From: Eutreptiella sp. 'Long Island Sound 2002'
Lineage: Eukaryota; Euglenozoa; Euglenophyceae; Eutreptiales; Eutreptiaceae
Length of the DNA stretch: 64,000 bases
Assembly: GCA_964036045.1 (NCBI GenBank)
Contig: OZ038382.1
Location: forward strand, 133,476,442-133,540,441
Reading direction: 5' to 3'
Both the position numbers and the translations under genes were made by a program. Shown piece after piece: positions 55,146-64,000 of this stretch (position 1 is its first letter; the number at the start of each line of letters is the position of its first letter). The notes beneath the pieces are model-generated. The model searched no databases. It worked only from the letters and a program-made list of their open reading frames with translations, and was not told where the DNA came from.

Positions 55146-56228
55146 CAAAATACACCAGAGAACTACATAAAATATGATAGTATGTGCATAAGAATGGGAT
55201 GACAGATGAATATTTGAGGTGTTTTTGGCCCTATTTTGCACCGTTTGTGGTCCATTTCCATATGGTTCATAGGTAGGCTTTTGTGTGCCTATCCCCGTAC
55301 ACACACATGTTTGAGGCTTAGGTTGTTATTTTTGAGGAACAATGGGGTAGGAGGAACCCCCCCTCCTGCTATTTGGGGGGTGTATAATTAAAACAGAAGG
55401 TTACTTTTGGTTTTTTTGGGTACAAAACCTATTTTCATGGTTTTTTCGTGCCTATACTATACTATACTATACAGGTACACTGGTGTGCAGCACTGTTCTG
55501 CTGCACCACCCCAGAGCAGACAAAAATACTCCAAAATAGGCCGAAATCCAGGGTACTTGATAATTTCAGAGAAAACTCGGGTGGGAGGAACCCCTTCATC
55601 CCTCTTTTGGGGCCAGGGAACCCAAACAAAATAGGAATTTCTGTTCAAAATCCTCTATACGCAGGTACACTGGTGTGCAGCACTGTTCTGCAGGACCAAC
55701 CAAGAGCAGGCAAAAATACCTCAAAACAGGCCAAATTTCAGGGTTTTTGATGCTTTTGGACAAGATTCGGGTAGAAGGACCCCCGCCCCCATTTTGGGGC
55801 CGTAGAAACCCAAAAAAAAGTCATTTCTTGCGAAAAACCCCTTTTTGTCGACTTTTCGAATTTTGGGAAAAAACAGGTGCTAAAATCATAGGTGGGGTTC
55901 CCTGGGCCTTCGCGCTGTGCGTTGTTTGTTTCGTTGGCCTCCTGCTTCTCGGCTCGCCGTGCGCCCTCGCCTCTTTTGTGTGTCCCGCCTGGCCGTGGGC
56001 TGCTTCATGGTGTTTGCTGCCCCCCCCCCCCTTTTGTGTCTCCCGGTTTTTGTCGTTGCCTCTCGGTGCTCAGTTTTTTTTTTCCGTTGTGCGCCCCCGT
56101 TGTCGCTGGCTTTTTCTGGTTTCCTGCCCCGGGTGCCGGCGTCTTGTCGTGTGGTGCTGCGGTCTGTGGTGTGTTTTGTGCTTTGCGTGGTGTTGTGTAG
56201 CGTGCTTGTGTCTGATTGGGTTCTTGCG

Positions 56229-56929
56229 CCGTGTTTTTTTTTTGGGCATGGCGGTTTCCCGCCCAAAGTGTAACAACAAACTGAGTTCAGTGCTGGATGG
56301 GTGGCAGTGACATAGGAGTCTCCCATGCTAATCCGCCATTTCCCTAATTTACAGAGTAAATGAACACTGAAGTGCCGGAAAAAACTGAGTATCTGAATTA
56401 CTGCCCTGAAACGTTGAAGGTGCAATGCACTGCCCTAATGGCACCAGAGGCTTGCAAAAATTCTAGGAGGCCACATAGTGGCTGGCTGCAGGGACCTGAA
56501 ACCTCAGTTGAAAATCCTGCTGCTCAGAACATCCTGCTGTTATGTTTGTATTTCTAGCAATGTGGTCGTGGTGGAATTGACTTGTTGTGCCAATGTTAAA
56601 AAGAAAACAAAAAAGCAAAGAAAAACCAACAGTATCCTCACTCCACCCTGCAGGGCATGCACTTCTTGCGCCGTGTTGTCGTGGGTCTTGTTGTGCTGTT
56701 TCTGTTGTGCTTTGCTGTCGTGCGTTGCTGCGTTCTCTGCTGGTTTTTATTTTTTCGTGGTATCTTGCCTTTCCGTGGTGCTCCGGGCTGTTTAGGTTTC
56801 TGTGCTCTGCTTGTGCAGTGCGGTGCCGGTGTGCCTGCGGCGTTGCTCTCTGTGCGTTGCTCTCTTGCCCCTTTGGCACTGGCTGGTGTTTGGTGTTGTT
56901 TTCCGTTGTGTTTGCGTATTTGCTGTTAG
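56229..56929. other. Unique stretch, mixed composition
   Basis: An AT-richer part with a poly(A)-rich tract (AAAAAGAAAACAAAAAAGCA near 56,600) is followed by TGTTGTGC-type low complexity. The A-rich tract could be a retroposed tail on the + strand. No gene is recognised. Confidence 0.35.
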
Positions 56930-57453
56930 GCCTGGCTGTCCTCTGTTGTCTCCTGTTGGGTCCTGGTGGGTCCTGGTGTCGTTGTTGGTGGTGTGCTGTG
57001 GTGTGTCCCTGGGTGCTGTGCTGCGCCGCGTTGCTGCGTGTCGTGCCGGCTGGCGTTGCGTTGTTGTGCGCTGTGTTGTATCCTTTTGCTCTGCTTGGTG
57101 CTGTTGCGCGCTGTGTCGTGTCTTGGGGCGCTGTCCGTCGTCGTGTGGTCCTGTGTCTTGGGCGCTGTGTTTTGTCTTGTCTTGCCACGCTGTGTGTGTT
57201 TTGCAGTGGTGTGTTGCTGCCTTGTGTTGTGCTCTGTGCCGTGTGCGTCTTGCGCGGTCGTGCTGTGCGTTCCCTGTCCTCTCCGACCTGTGCGGTGTTG
57301 CTGTGCTTCCCTGCTCCCCCTCGATGCCCTGCTCCCCTGTGCTGTGCCCCGTGGTACTGTGCTGCCGTGTGGTGTTGTGGTGTCCTGTCCTGCTGCCTTG
57401 TTTGTTTGGTTTCTCCTACTTGTAAAACCGGTGCAAATTTGGTTCTTAATTGA

Positions 57454-57459
57454 AATAAA
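57454..57459 (+). terminator. AATAAA polyadenylation-type signal, copy 1
   Basis: AATAAA sits in a local AT-rich patch followed by T and A runs, about 30 bp after the end of the Cys-rich open frame. It resembles a eukaryotic 3' end, but no confident gene precedes it. Confidence 0.35.
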
Positions 57460-58385
57460 GTTTTTTTTAAGAATAAAAAAAATTATACACTACCCAACGC
57501 ACCCACACTCGCACACTTGCAGGCAGCAAGACCATGTCTGCTTCACTGCCTTACCTGTCACCTGGCGTTGGTGACCGCATCCGGGATGGTTTTGCCTAGG
57601 TGGCTTCGGTGTCCTTGTCCTTCACGCCACGCACGGACTACCTGCGATGAAAAGGAGGCAAAAACGTCGATTGTGGGGGCACAGGCCCATGGGGAAGGTA
57701 CATGGTGAAAGAAGAGGGTGTGCAGGAGCATGGGCGGGGGCCTGTCGTGTTACGAAAAGTTTTTCGAGCGTTACGCTTTGCTCGTGACACTGATTTCTTT
57801 GCGTAGACGGTGAATTAGGCGACGACAGGCACACGGTGCTGCTCCCTATTAGAGTTGGCGGTCTGGCTGTCCTCTGTTGTCTCAATTTGAGCCATAGTGG
57901 GTCTTGGTGTCGTGTTTTGCCGGTGTGCTGTGGTGTGCCCCTAGGTGCTGTGCTGCGCCGCGTTGCTGCGTGTACTGCCGCCTGGCGTTACGTTGTAGTG
58001 CGCTGTGTTTCTTTGTTTTGCTCTGCTTGGTGCTGTCGCGTGCTGTGTCGTGTCTTGGGGCGCTGTCCGTCGTCCTGTGGTCCTGTGTCTTGGGCGCTGT
58101 GTTCTGTCTTGTCTCGCCGCGCTGTAGGTGTTTTGCTGTGGTCTGTTGCTTACTAATGTTGTTATTTGTGCCGTCTGCGTCCTGGGATGTCCTGCTGTGC
58201 GTTCCCTGTCCTCTCCGCCCCGTGCGGTGTTGCTGTGCCTCGCTGCTCTCCCTTGGTACCCTGCTCCCCTGTGCTGTGCCCCGTGGTGCTGTGCTGCCGT
58301 GTGGTGTTGTGGTGTCCTGTCCTGCTGCTTTGTTTGTTTGGTTTCTCCTACTTATGAAACCGCTGCAAATTTGGTTTTTAATTAT

Positions 58386-58391
58386 AATAAA
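58386..58391 (+). terminator. AATAAA polyadenylation-type signal, copy 2
   Basis: The equivalent site in the second 0.93-kb copy; AATAAA survives although neighbouring bases changed, and a second AATAAA-like string follows at about 58,404. Confidence 0.35.
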
Positions 58392-58770
58392 ATGTTTTTC
58401 AAAATAAAATAGAATTATACACTACCCGACGCACGCACTCTCGAACACTTGCAGGCAGCAGAACCATGTCTGCTTCACTGCCTTACCTGTCGTCCCGCGT
58501 TGATGGCGGTGTCCGGGATGGTTTCGCCTTGGTGGCTTTGGTGTCCTTGTCCCTGACGCCACGCACGGACCAACTGCAGCGAAAAAGATGGAAAAGCGTC
58601 GAGGGTGGGGCACGGGCGGGAGGAGAAGGTACATGGTGAGTAAAAGAGGGCGTGCGGGAGCGAGGGCAGGGGCGTGGCGTGTTACAAAATTTTCTTCGAG
58701 CTTTACACGTTGCTCCAGACGCTGTCTTCTTTGCGTAGACGGTGAATGAGGCGACGACAGGCACACAGTT

Positions 58771-59502
58771 ATGCCACTATCAACGTTACGGCGGTTACGG
58801 CGCTATTTATTTGTCTATTTAAGTTAAAAAATTTCGACGTCGTGTTTTAACGCGTTTCGCCGGGCACTTTTCGTCCTAGCCGTTTTAACCGAAAAATAGC
58901 ATTTGACTCAGGGGTGCCCAAAATGCATCACCCCCCTCTTTCAAGTTTTGTTAGTCCCCAAGCAGGAATACCAAACCCTGCCTGCCATGCATAGGGTCAC
59001 ACCCTGGATCTATCGTTCTTCGGTTTCATTGGGGCTTAGTCCCTTTTTGCAAAACCCTGCAAAAGTTTTCTACAAAGTGGAATCCCTAGCAGCAGTTGCA
59101 AGCAGGGCAGAGGCAAGTCGACATGAATGCTATGGTGCCTCTATTAGTTCGTTGGCAGCCGTGCCAGTATCTGGCTGGCAACTGTGCTCCGTACTGTACA
59201 CGGTGCATGGTGCAAAAACCTTGCGGACCAGTCAGAGCTGGTCCGGTTGCTGCGAGGCTGGGCCAAGAGGCTGAGCCCCTGACTGCTGCAGGGCGTGTCA
59301 AGACTGCGCCCCACTGAGCGGTGCTCAGAAAAGCAAGGAATAACTGTGCGCACCGACGCAGAAAAAAATATAAGAACTTTACCGGTGGTAGATGGTGGGC
59401 TTCATCTCTTCCCTCTGCGAACCAGAAAAAAGGTGCCATTAAGGCTTAACGCCACAATCGGCCACTGCTCAGACTGGGCGTCTGACTGCCCATGGTCACC
59501 CT
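58771..59502. other. Unique AT-rich then mixed stretch, no recognised gene
   Basis: The first 150 bases are AT-rich with CG-bearing words (AAAAAATTTCGACGTCGTG). A frame at 59,096-59,317 with several Cys (LAGNCAPYCTRCMVQKPCGP) is short and unsupported. Confidence 0.4.
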
Positions 59503-59623
59503 TTACTTTAGCTCCAATGTTGTTGGTGCCCCTGTCGTTTCTGCCTGAGACGCGAGGACATTCTGCAGGCGTTTGACCTGAGCCTCCAGCGTGGGCAATC
59601 GAATGCAGATGATCTCCTCCAAT
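59503..59623 (-). CDS. Possible terminal exon with a coiled-coil-like segment
   Basis: After a CAG at 59,626-59,624 that could be a splice acceptor, the minus strand reads LEEIICIRLPTLEAQVKRLQ then NVLASQAETTGAPTTLELK and a TAA at 59,503. The heptad-like spacing of Leu/Ile and the clean stop suggest the end of a real protein. No upstream exon can be joined with confidence. It may be chance. Confidence 0.2.
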
Positions 59624-59626
59624 CTG

Positions 59627-61094
59627 GTGACCCCCTACCCCATTTGCCGCGCTGCGCGTTCTCTCGAAGTATTCTCCTGCTGCTTGGTTGAATGACTCCT
59701 CCGCGCCGCACTCCTGACACCATCCTGGCGCTCGTCATCATGGTGAGGTTGGTAGGCTCGCTGCTGCACTGCTGTGGGTTCTTCGACGCTCCTTTGCTCG
59801 ATCTGCGGTTGGTGTGCCGCTCTTCGCTTCCCTGGTGTCTGCCGCTCTCATACGTCAGTTGCGGCCTTGGTGAGTCTGCAGGCACTTGCTGCCGCAGGAC
59901 GAATGGCCGCGTGTCTCCCCCCCTCTTGCTTGCTTCCTTGCCTCGCTGGGAGCTCCTGCGGTCCTTTGGGGGTACACAGTTCCTCTCCTTGCTGCTGCCC
60001 CCACGCGTTGCTTGGACTTGGATACGCCAGCTGGTGCTACCGCTCTTGCCTCCCAGCTGGTACCACTGGTGTTTTGGCCTTCGTCTGTCGCTCACTCGTG
60101 ACAGGGATTAAGGGCGCGCGTCCGGTCCACCTCGTGCCGTCAGCAAATAGAAGTTTGCAATCACCTTCTTGCTCACTGCTGTTGGAGTCCCATGGCCAGT
60201 GTTCCTCGTGCCCCGCGGGTCCTGAACTCCATGAGCTGCTCATTCGAGTTGTAGCCCTCGTTTCCTTTCGATCTCTCCTTCAGACGGAGGGCGGGTGACC
60301 GTCCTCTTCACTCTATCACTGTTGGCGGCTGATGGCCGTGTCAAGCCGTCCCTGTCGGCGCAGACGGCTGACGCTGTCTTGTCTTGACTAAGTAAGTAAG
60401 TAAGGGTGGCCGCGTCCGCAGCCTCATCTGACATCCCCTTGTTTGTTTTACATGGTTGCTGCCGCTGGCGGGAAGGGGAGCTCTTCACCATCAGTTCCCC
60501 TGGCGACCCCTGTCTCACCTCACGGCAGAGAACTCCAACCAGGTTCCCTTGGGGCATGACCAGCGGTAGGTTTCCTTCAGTCTCTGCCCTCACGGTCTCA
60601 GCTCCTTCCGGTCACGCATCGAAGGATCCTCCGGTCCTCGCCCCCCAGCACAGCCTTTCGGGCGCCTGCAGGCGGGCTTCCTGTGGATAGCCGTCGCTGA
60701 TGGCGCAGCATTTCTCTCTCTCAACCACATTCAACCACTCCCCATCCCTCACTGGTTGGAGTACCCAGTCAGCTCCCGGATGCACTTGGTTGTCGTTCAT
60801 CCGCGGCTGGAGGCCAGGGGGCGACCCTTTCGGCGTTCCCCCAGGTCCCGCTCACGCGTGAACCCACGTGTACTCAGGACATTGACCCGGGGACCTCAGG
60901 GTCAACCCTCACCCTGCGGACACCTCACGGCCGTCCCGGAGTTCAGGGCATTTTCCTGACTTCCCGTGGTCAGGCTCCCCATGGTTGGCCCATGCTTCAC
61001 CACTCCATGGCGACTGGTTTCCAAATCGCACAGAGCTATTGCTCAGTATTCTCCGCCTCGCCTCATCCCCTGGTTCGCAACCCCGCATTGTCAC
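59627..61094. other. C/T-rich stretch with scattered minus-strand frames
   Basis: A (TAAG)n microsatellite sits at 60,389-60,404. Minus-strand frames at 60,593-60,240 (ending RPPSEGEIERKRGLQLE) and 60,243-60,037 (DCKLLFADGTRWTGRAPLI) look mildly protein-like but match nothing I know. Confidence 0.3.
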
Positions 61095-61580
61095 TTTACC
61101 CTGTGCCACATCCCGTCACCCATCTCAGCCTCTTCCCCGCGTCCCGCGCCTTCTCATTCTCCTGGGGCTGTCGTGCCGCCTTAGCTCCACGCCCTTCTTC
61201 GTCCCTTCTCCTTCTCCCTTTATCCCGTTTTTATACCCCAACCGGGCCGCCAGCAACCCTGTGGCGCAAGCCCACTGGATCCCCATCCATCCGGGGACCG
61301 CTTCGTGCGCCTAGCACCGGTCGCTCCCCTCCCACCGCCGTCCCTCTCCCCTGTGCCACGTCCCGTCACCCATCCCAGCCTATTCCCCACGTCCCGCGCT
61401 TTCCCATTCTCCTGGGGCTGTTGTGCGGCCCCAGCCACACGCAATTCTCTGTCCTGTCCCCTTTTCCGATCATCCCCTGTTTATACCCCACCGGGCCGAC
61501 AGCAACCCTTTGGCGCGGGGCCACTGGATCCTCATCTATCCGGGCACCGTTTCGTGCGCTTAGCACTCGTCACTTCCTTC
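61095..61580 (+). repeat. 250-bp direct tandem duplication
   Basis: CCCTGTGCCACATCCCGTCA at about 61,099 returns as CCCTGTGCCACGTCCCGTCA at about 61,349. CATTCTCCTGGGGCTG, TTTATACCCCA and CACTGGATCC follow in both. The offset is about 250 bp, with roughly 85 per cent identity by eye. Confidence 0.8.
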
Positions 61581-62467
61581 CCGCCCCCTTCTGTTTGGGA
61601 GGTGTGTTTCTCTCTGGGCCTGTTAGGGGCCCTTCTTCCTGGCTCCACCCCGCTTCCCCAGGTACCGGTGCCTATTGCCCACCTGGTCACCTTGTGGTTT
61701 TTTTTCGCGCGACACCCGAGGCTTCTCCTCTGCACTGTCTGCTCCTTCCCGTTCCCCCGCTGCCTGCTCGCTCTGTGCTTTACGCCCTCTGGCGGTGCTT
61801 TGTCGTTTTGATTTTTTTATTCTTGGTCACCCCCCCCCCCCTTTCCCGCTGTGCATCCTGCCTTGTGGTACTCTCCTCCCTGCATGCACGCACGTCAGCA
61901 CTGCACTGGTCATCGGGTCACGGCTCCCCTCGGTGCTCGTCTCTTGTCCCCCCGTCCTCCTGAGGCGTGGCCCTGGGAGGTCCCCGGCCATGCCAGGTGG
62001 GCACCCCTCCCTCGCGTCACCCTCCTGTCTTCCCTACCTTCTCTCCCCTCCCCTCCCCCCCGCCTCATCTGTCTCTCGCCCGCCCAATGCGGGTCATGGG
62101 CATGGCGTTTCTCTGCGTGAGACGTGGTGTACCTGTGTGCCGTTGTTGGCCCCCGGCTTCCCCCTCCTCCCGCGCAGCCCTGTCCCTCGGGCTCACCTGC
62201 TTTTTTTTCCCTTTCTGGTTGCCTCTCTTGTCGCGTTCATCGCTGCTCACACGCGCCCTGCGTGTGCCCCCTGCTCCTCTCTGCCCTACCTCCGCCTCAC
62301 CGCCCCGTACCCTCACCCCCTGTCACGCCTTTTCTCCCCTCCTCACCTCCTATCCGCTGTCACTCGCACCCTCACTGCTGCTGTCCTCTATCCTTGTGCT
62401 TTGCATTTGTTCCCCATCTCTCTCGCCTTCCGGGACGCCATGGGTTCATGGTGAGGGGGGAGGGGGT
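61581..62467. other. C/T-rich stretch, no recognised gene
   Basis: Pyrimidine-rich on the + strand with long C runs (for example near 61,840). Long frames such as 61,967-63,172 are Pro/Ser/Leu-rich and follow composition. Confidence 0.4.
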
Positions 62468-63052
62468 TTACTTGCAGAGTGGATCGTGGCCCTGGTTGTC
62501 GACGGGGTAGACGATGGATTGTTTGGACCCAACGACGGTGATTTCCCTCACGCAGCATGCAGGAGTGAACCGCCCACGGGGTCGACAGTAGCCAATTGGA
62601 TCCTTGTAGGCCCGGCACTTCGAGCAGGCAACGGTTGTGCTCCATGTCACCTCGCGCTTCCGCGGCCTTCGCGCTTCTGGCATTGCAGCCCGGTTCCTTA
62701 CCACCACTCGCCGTACTCCACCATCATACCAGTACAGTACCCCATTCGAAATGTACTTCAGCATCATGTCAGGCTTCAGGCTCTGAGCCGCGCTGTATGC
62801 GGTACCCACGGTACTTCCCGCGTCCCGCTGCCCGGCCGCTCTGTCCGGACCCGTTGGCGCTCCCGTACTCCGCCGCTTCATCCACTGCCGCCGCGGACCC
62901 AGTTCTCTCTGCTGGGGGTTCTCGTCAGTGTCCACAATCACCACATTGCCCGCTGCCATGCTGCTCACCCATTGCCGCCGGCTGTGTCCCTGCCCTTTCC
63001 TGCTCACCCGCGTCCCTCTGTGCCTTTCCTCCACTCCTTGTGTCCTCCACAC
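62468..63052 (-). CDS. Candidate exon, Cys-bearing protein of unknown family
   Basis: The last 100 codons of a 194-codon minus-strand frame read MMLKYISNGVLYWYDGGVRR, then KREVTWSTTVACSKCRAYKD, PIGYCRPRGRFTPACCVREI and SKQSIVYPVDNQGHDPLC. The spacing C-x2-C-x8-C-x8-CC could bind metal. Residue use (Y, W, I, K) is unlike the compositional frames around it. The frame ends in a stop, but a GTAAAC donor overlaps the last codons (near 62,470), so an exon boundary is possible. Upstream of about 62,800 the frame is less convincing. No family is recognised. Confidence 0.35.
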   Translation of the reverse strand: MWRTQGVEERHRGTRVSRKGQGHSRRQWVSSMAAGNVVIVDTDENPQQRELGPRRQWMKRRSTGAPTGPDRAAGQRDAGSTVGTAYSAAQSLKPDMMLKYISNGVLYWYDGGVRRVVVRNRAAMPEARRPRKREVTWSTTVACSKCRAYKDPIGYCRPRGRFTPACCVREITVVGSKQSIVYPVDNQGHDPLCK

Positions 63053-63208
63053 CCGCCCTTTACCATCTCCTGCCTTTGCCGACTCCCCGAGTCCTCCCCT
63101 CTTGCAGCCCCCCGTGCCCCTCGTCTGCCCGTCCCTCCTGCACTCCCCGGGCGCCTGACGCCCCTGTGTTGATGACGATGAGCACCGCGGTTCTGCTCCT
63201 GCCCGGCC

Positions 63209-63490
63209 CTACGTCTCGCCCCCGTACCACCACTCCTGCTGCAACAGTTCCCGCAGCATCCAAACCCTGGCCTTCTTGCCCTGCTCCTGGGGGCAGTCCA
63301 AGCTCACCCCCAGGAGCGCCTCTCCCAGCATCCTCCTCCACCAGCCCTCCTCAAGCTCAGACCCCCTTTCCCTGGGCCTCCCCGCCCTGCTGACGAGGTC
63401 GCCCAAGGGGTGGGTCCCCCGCCTCTCCTGTCCCCCACTCGTCCTCCCCGCGCACTTCACGTGGCGAACTAGCTCCGCCACGTCCCCCAC
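63209..63490 (-). CDS. Candidate exon, Trp-rich helical segment
   Basis: The minus-strand frame reads MGDVAELVRHVKCAGR, then RERGSELEEGWWRRMLGEAL, DCPQEQGKKARVWMLRELLQ and QEWWYGGET before a stop. A GTAGGG just after the last codons could be a splice donor. It overlaps the next segment in a different frame, so the two need an intron or a frameshift between them. Composition supports coding; the family is unknown. Confidence 0.3.
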   Translation of the reverse strand: MGDVAELVRHVKCAGRTSGGQERRGTHPLGDLVSRAGRPRERGSELEEGWWRRMLGEALLGVSLDCPQEQGKKARVWMLRELLQQEWWYGGET

Positions 63491-64000
63491 AGTCCACCCC
63501 GCGACCGTCCCGGGCCCCCTTCATAGTGGCAGTGGCGCATATCGCCGCGGCTGTGGCGACTCTGATCCCCAGTCTGCTGGCGTCCGCTCCGGGCTCCGGC
63601 TCCCCCTGCTCCCCACTCCTCCACGGGGGCCGCTTCCCCCTCTCCTGCCCAGCCTGCCCTCCCTCCTCTCTCCCCCTTTTCCTGGACAGCGACCGCCCCT
63701 CCACATCCGTGGAGGGGGTGTCCCCTTCTAGGTTTGGGACGACCCGGTGTGCCCCTCGGGCCACCGCCTCCACTTCCTCCCTCACCCTGCGCTCGTGCGC
63801 CACCACCTCCCTGTCTTTCTCCGCCAGCTTCACTGCCTCACCCCTGATACACCTCCATGCCCTCTCCTGCATCTTACTCTCCTCCTCCGGCGGGATAGCC
63901 GGTCGCCTGAACGGCATCGGTGGGGGGCGACCCTCCGGCCCCCCTCCCTCTCCGTGCCGTCTGCCTTCCTGTTCGGCCCTCTCCACCCTCTCCTGCCTTC
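63357..64000 (-). CDS. Candidate charged helical protein segment, runs off the window
   Basis: This minus-strand frame is open from the window edge. It reads EESKMQERAWRCIRGEAVKL, AEKDREVVAHERRVREEVEA and HRVVPNLEGDTPSTDVEGRS, then LSRKRGREEGG. It suggests a coiled coil of about 50 residues followed by a basic, nuclear-localisation-like patch (RKRGREE). The right boundary lies outside the window, and the downstream half (after about 63,600) becomes Gly/Glu-rich and may be non-coding. No family is recognised. Confidence 0.3.
   Translation of the reverse strand, partial: RQERVERAEQEGRRHGEGGGPEGRPPPMPFRRPAIPPEEESKMQERAWRCIRGEAVKLAEKDREVVAHERRVREEVEAVARGAHRVVPNLEGDTPSTDVEGRSLSRKRGREEGGQAGQERGKRPPWRSGEQGEPEPGADASRLGIRVATAAAICATATMKGARDGRGVDCGGRGGASSPREVRGEDEWGTGEAGDPPLGRPRQQGGEAQGKGV

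Larger units (their letters stand above)
51710..56228 (+). repeat. 2.26-kb direct tandem duplication
   Basis: Copy A (51,710-53,970) and copy B (53,971-56,228) abut head to tail. GCCCCCCTCCCACCCCTTTC starts both near 51,710 and 53,971. AGGTGCTAAAATCATAGGTG lies at 53,617 and 55,875. GTGTCTGATTGGGTTC closes both. Offsets are 2,258-2,261 bp, and the copies differ by a few per cent by eye. Each holds T/C-rich repeats, five 187-bp monomers, an AT-rich part and a further 188-bp repeat. Confidence 0.9.
56930..58770 (+). repeat. 0.93-kb direct tandem duplication
   Basis: Copy 1 (about 56,930-57,850) and copy 2 (about 57,862-58,770) share CTGTCCTCTGTTGTCTC, GTGCTGTGCTGCGCCGCGTT, ATTATACACTACCC (57,481 and 58,413), GACCATGTCTGCTTCACTGC-type sequence and AGACGGTGAATTAGGCGACG (A/G variant). 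The offset is about 932 bp, with visible divergence of some ten per cent and small indels, so it is older than the 2.26-kb duplication. The first half is GTGTTGTGCTG-rich low complexity; the second half is normal-composition DNA. Confidence 0.85.

Noticed and set aside
56587-57453. 288-codon Cys/Leu-rich frame that looks like a membrane protein
   Set aside because: The hydrophobic look comes from GTGTTGTGCTG low complexity; no signal peptide or stable segment pattern, and the copy in the next 0.93-kb repeat is frameshifted.
1-64000. tRNA genes
   Set aside because: A scan by eye for B-box-like GGTTCGAATCC with a matching cloverleaf found none; only a computational scan would be conclusive.

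Overview
The window looks like GC-rich, repeat-dominated nuclear DNA of a eukaryote, perhaps an alga or another protist; the species cannot be named from sequence. I see no bacterial gene layout, no rRNA or tRNA gene and no clear intact host gene. The only recognisable protein domains belong to non-LTR (LINE-type) retrotransposons, all broken by frameshifts and stops. Most of the rest is tandem repeat DNA in at least ten families. Many of these arrays lack stop codons on both strands, so long open frames there mean little.

Left part (1-10,600). A decayed LINE lies on the + strand (reverse transcriptase, connection region, RNase H-like end; 1-3,155). An 0.8-kb dispersed repeat (3,335-4,140) runs into an array of about 418-bp dimers (4,150-8,475). 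After a less GC-rich stretch with a stem-loop comes a 65-bp minisatellite (10,050-10,555) and a T-tract.

Middle left (11,100-25,760, minus strand). Reading from 25.75 kb downwards: a long unrecognised ORF1-like segment, an APE-type endonuclease, a reverse transcriptase, RNase H and a zinc-knuckle-like tail ending at 15,770. The reverse transcriptase is split by about 500 bp of a 187-bp satellite (19,471-19,978). A further set of protein-like segments, including a His/Pro-rich one, follows at 15,310-11,106.

Middle (25,760-43,490). G/T-rich and GNN-phased DNA is followed by a 64-bp array (30.0-31.1 kb), a second locus of the 65-bp minisatellite (31.6-32.8 kb), an 83-bp array (32.8-33.7 kb), a third LINE remnant on the + strand with its own downstream His-rich ORF (34.0-39.3 kb), and an array of about 81 copies of a 50-bp unit (39.4-43.5 kb).

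Right part (43,490-64,000). An inverted copy of the 3.3-4.1 kb repeat lies at 45.7-46.6 kb. Next come an array carrying some 30 copies of a 22-bp palindrome inside about 560-bp units (47.7-51.1 kb), a 2.26-kb tandem duplication holding more of the 187-bp satellite (51.7-56.2 kb) and a 0.93-kb tandem duplication with AATAAA signals (56.9-58.8 kb). The last 5 kb is C/T-rich on the + strand; on the minus strand it has short protein-like frames that may be exons of an unrecognised gene.

Together the region resembles a retrotransposon graveyard or heterochromatic/subtelomeric-type segment in which satellites and LINEs have invaded and duplicated one another.
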